Origin: Acidobacteriaceae bacterium
GTDB taxonomy: Bacteria > Acidobacteriota > Terriglobia > Terriglobales > Acidobacteriaceae
Assembly (NCBI GenBank): GCA_003162495.1
Contig: PMOF01000027.1
Coordinates: 10,434 to 15,957, forward strand
Direction: 5' to 3'
DNA length: 5,524 nucleotides
Shown here: piece by piece, positions 4,920 through 5,524 of the stretch
Layout: the number at the start of each line of letters is the position of its first letter
How positions within the stretch are numbered: position 1 is the stretch's first letter
Translations under genes and position numbers: made by a program
Notes under the pieces: generated by a model
Database searches by the model: none
Told to the model about the DNA's origin: nothing
Seen by the model: the letters and a program-made list of their open reading frames with translations, nothing else

Positions 4920-5524
4920 ATGAAATTTCCTCAACGTCTCGCAGTTTGCCTTTTTCTTGCCCAGGCTTTTCTGGTTCTCGGCACCGCAGTTCGTGCGCAG
5001 GAAGCACAGGCTCCCGCGCCGCCGCCTCAGCCGGCCGCGGAGCCGCATAAAGATGCCGAAAAGCCGGACATACCCGTTCCGCCCGAAAAACCCGTCGCCA
5101 CGCATCACGAGATCACGCTGAACGGCAAGACGCTGAAGTACACCGCTACCGCAGGAAACCTGACCATCCGCGACGAGAACGACAAGCCTTACGGCAACAT
5201 CTTTTACGTGGCTTACACACTGGACGGCGCCGAAGCCGGCTCTCGGCCGGTGAGCTTTCTATACAACGGCGGCCCGGGGGCGGCCACGGTTTGGCTGCAC
5301 ATGGGTTCCTTCTCGCCGGTGCGCATCCAGACCGACAGCCCGGAGGCCACGGCCGGGCCGCCCTTCAAATTGGTTTCCAACCAGTATTCGCTGCTGGACA
5401 AGACAGACCTGGTCTTCATCGACGCGCCGCTCACCGGCTACTCTCGCGCCGTGGGCAAGGCAACCCCCAAGGACTTCACTGGCGTGGATCAGGACCTGCG
5501 CGCCTTCGATCGCTTCATCATCCG
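4920..5524 (+). CDS. Secreted S10 family serine carboxypeptidase-like protein, N-terminal part, truncated by window edge
   Basis: This is a member of peptidase family S10, exported alpha/beta-hydrolase-fold enzymes that remove C-terminal residues from peptides. 201 complete codons are visible. Residues 1-26 form a signal peptide with a likely cut after VRA (24-26). Residues 27-60 are a Pro/Ala/Glu-rich linker. The catalytic domain begins near HHEITLNGK (62-70), with FYVAY (95-99), FLYNGGPGAATVWLHMG (113-129) and LLDKTDLVFIDAPLTGYSR (158-176), then DFTGVDQDLRAFDRFI (185-200). The oxyanion-hole segment NGGPG (116-120) is intact, but the usual following Ser-Ser is Ala-Ala-Thr. The nucleophile motif (GxSYGG) and the Asp and His of the triad lie beyond the window, so activity cannot be judged. 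The ATG at 4920 follows GGAGAG (4906-4911) at 8 nt. The gene lies 74 bp after the esterase in the same direction and may be co-transcribed with it. Confidence 0.88.
   Translation, partial: MKFPQRLAVCLFLAQAFLVLGTAVRAQEAQAPAPPPQPAAEPHKDAEKPDIPVPPEKPVATHHEITLNGKTLKYTATAGNLTIRDENDKPYGNIFYVAYTLDGAEAGSRPVSFLYNGGPGAATVWLHMGSFSPVRIQTDSPEATAGPPFKLVSNQYSLLDKTDLVFIDAPLTGYSRAVGKATPKDFTGVDQDLRAFDRFII

Noticed and set aside
4875..5108. Minus-strand open frame opposite the start of the S10 gene
   Set aside because: It covers the signal peptide and linker of the recognised plus-strand gene and has no supporting features.

Overview
The window is GC-rich chromosomal DNA with a housekeeping look. Six protein genes sit in two divergent blocks: three on the minus strand at the left (polX, a cold-shock gene, a NUDIX hydrolase gene) and three on the plus strand at the right (bshC, a secreted esterase, a secreted S10 peptidase). 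A bacillithiol-ligase gene, a PolX with HhH motifs, an Acidobacteria-like Csp, a bacterial S10 carboxypeptidase, GC-rich codons and a GGGACNA heptad repeat together suggest an Acidobacteriota (Terriglobia-type) genome. That assignment is inferred from protein resemblance alone; no marker gene is present.

Layout. 1-563 (-) is the N-terminal third of a PolX-family DNA polymerase, cut by the window edge just where the catalytic palm begins. 564-798 is non-coding and holds a six-copy 7-bp tandem repeat. 799-1032 (-) is a CspA-type cold-shock protein, probably starting at an internal GTG. 1033-1341 is non-coding and holds the csp leader, with a 12-bp perfect palindrome, and a 38-bp near-perfect inverted repeat. 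1342-2058 (-) is an ADP-ribose-pyrophosphatase-like NUDIX hydrolase with an unusual Lys/Ala/Arg-rich N-terminal tail. 2059-2215 is the divergent promoter region. 2216-3865 (+) is bshC, read from a TTG start. 3892-4845 (+) is an exported alpha/beta hydrolase of the acetyl-esterase/BD-FAE type. 4920-5524 (+) is the N-terminal part of an exported S10 serine-carboxypeptidase-like protein, cut by the right edge.

How the genes fit together. polX (DNA repair), csp (RNA chaperone), nudix (nucleotide-sugar housecleaning) and bshC (low-molecular-weight thiol synthesis) fit a loose stress/housekeeping theme, but nothing shows that they form a pathway. The esterase and the peptidase both carry signal peptides and probably act in the periplasm or outside the cell on polymer breakdown products. 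A perfect TATAAT overlapping the bshC stop suggests the esterase has its own promoter. I found no CRISPR array, tRNA, rRNA, transposase or defence system. I do not think the window contains a new multi-gene system. The items most worth checking are the NUDIX basic tail with a possible second start, the 38-bp inverted repeat, and the heptad repeat in front of polX.
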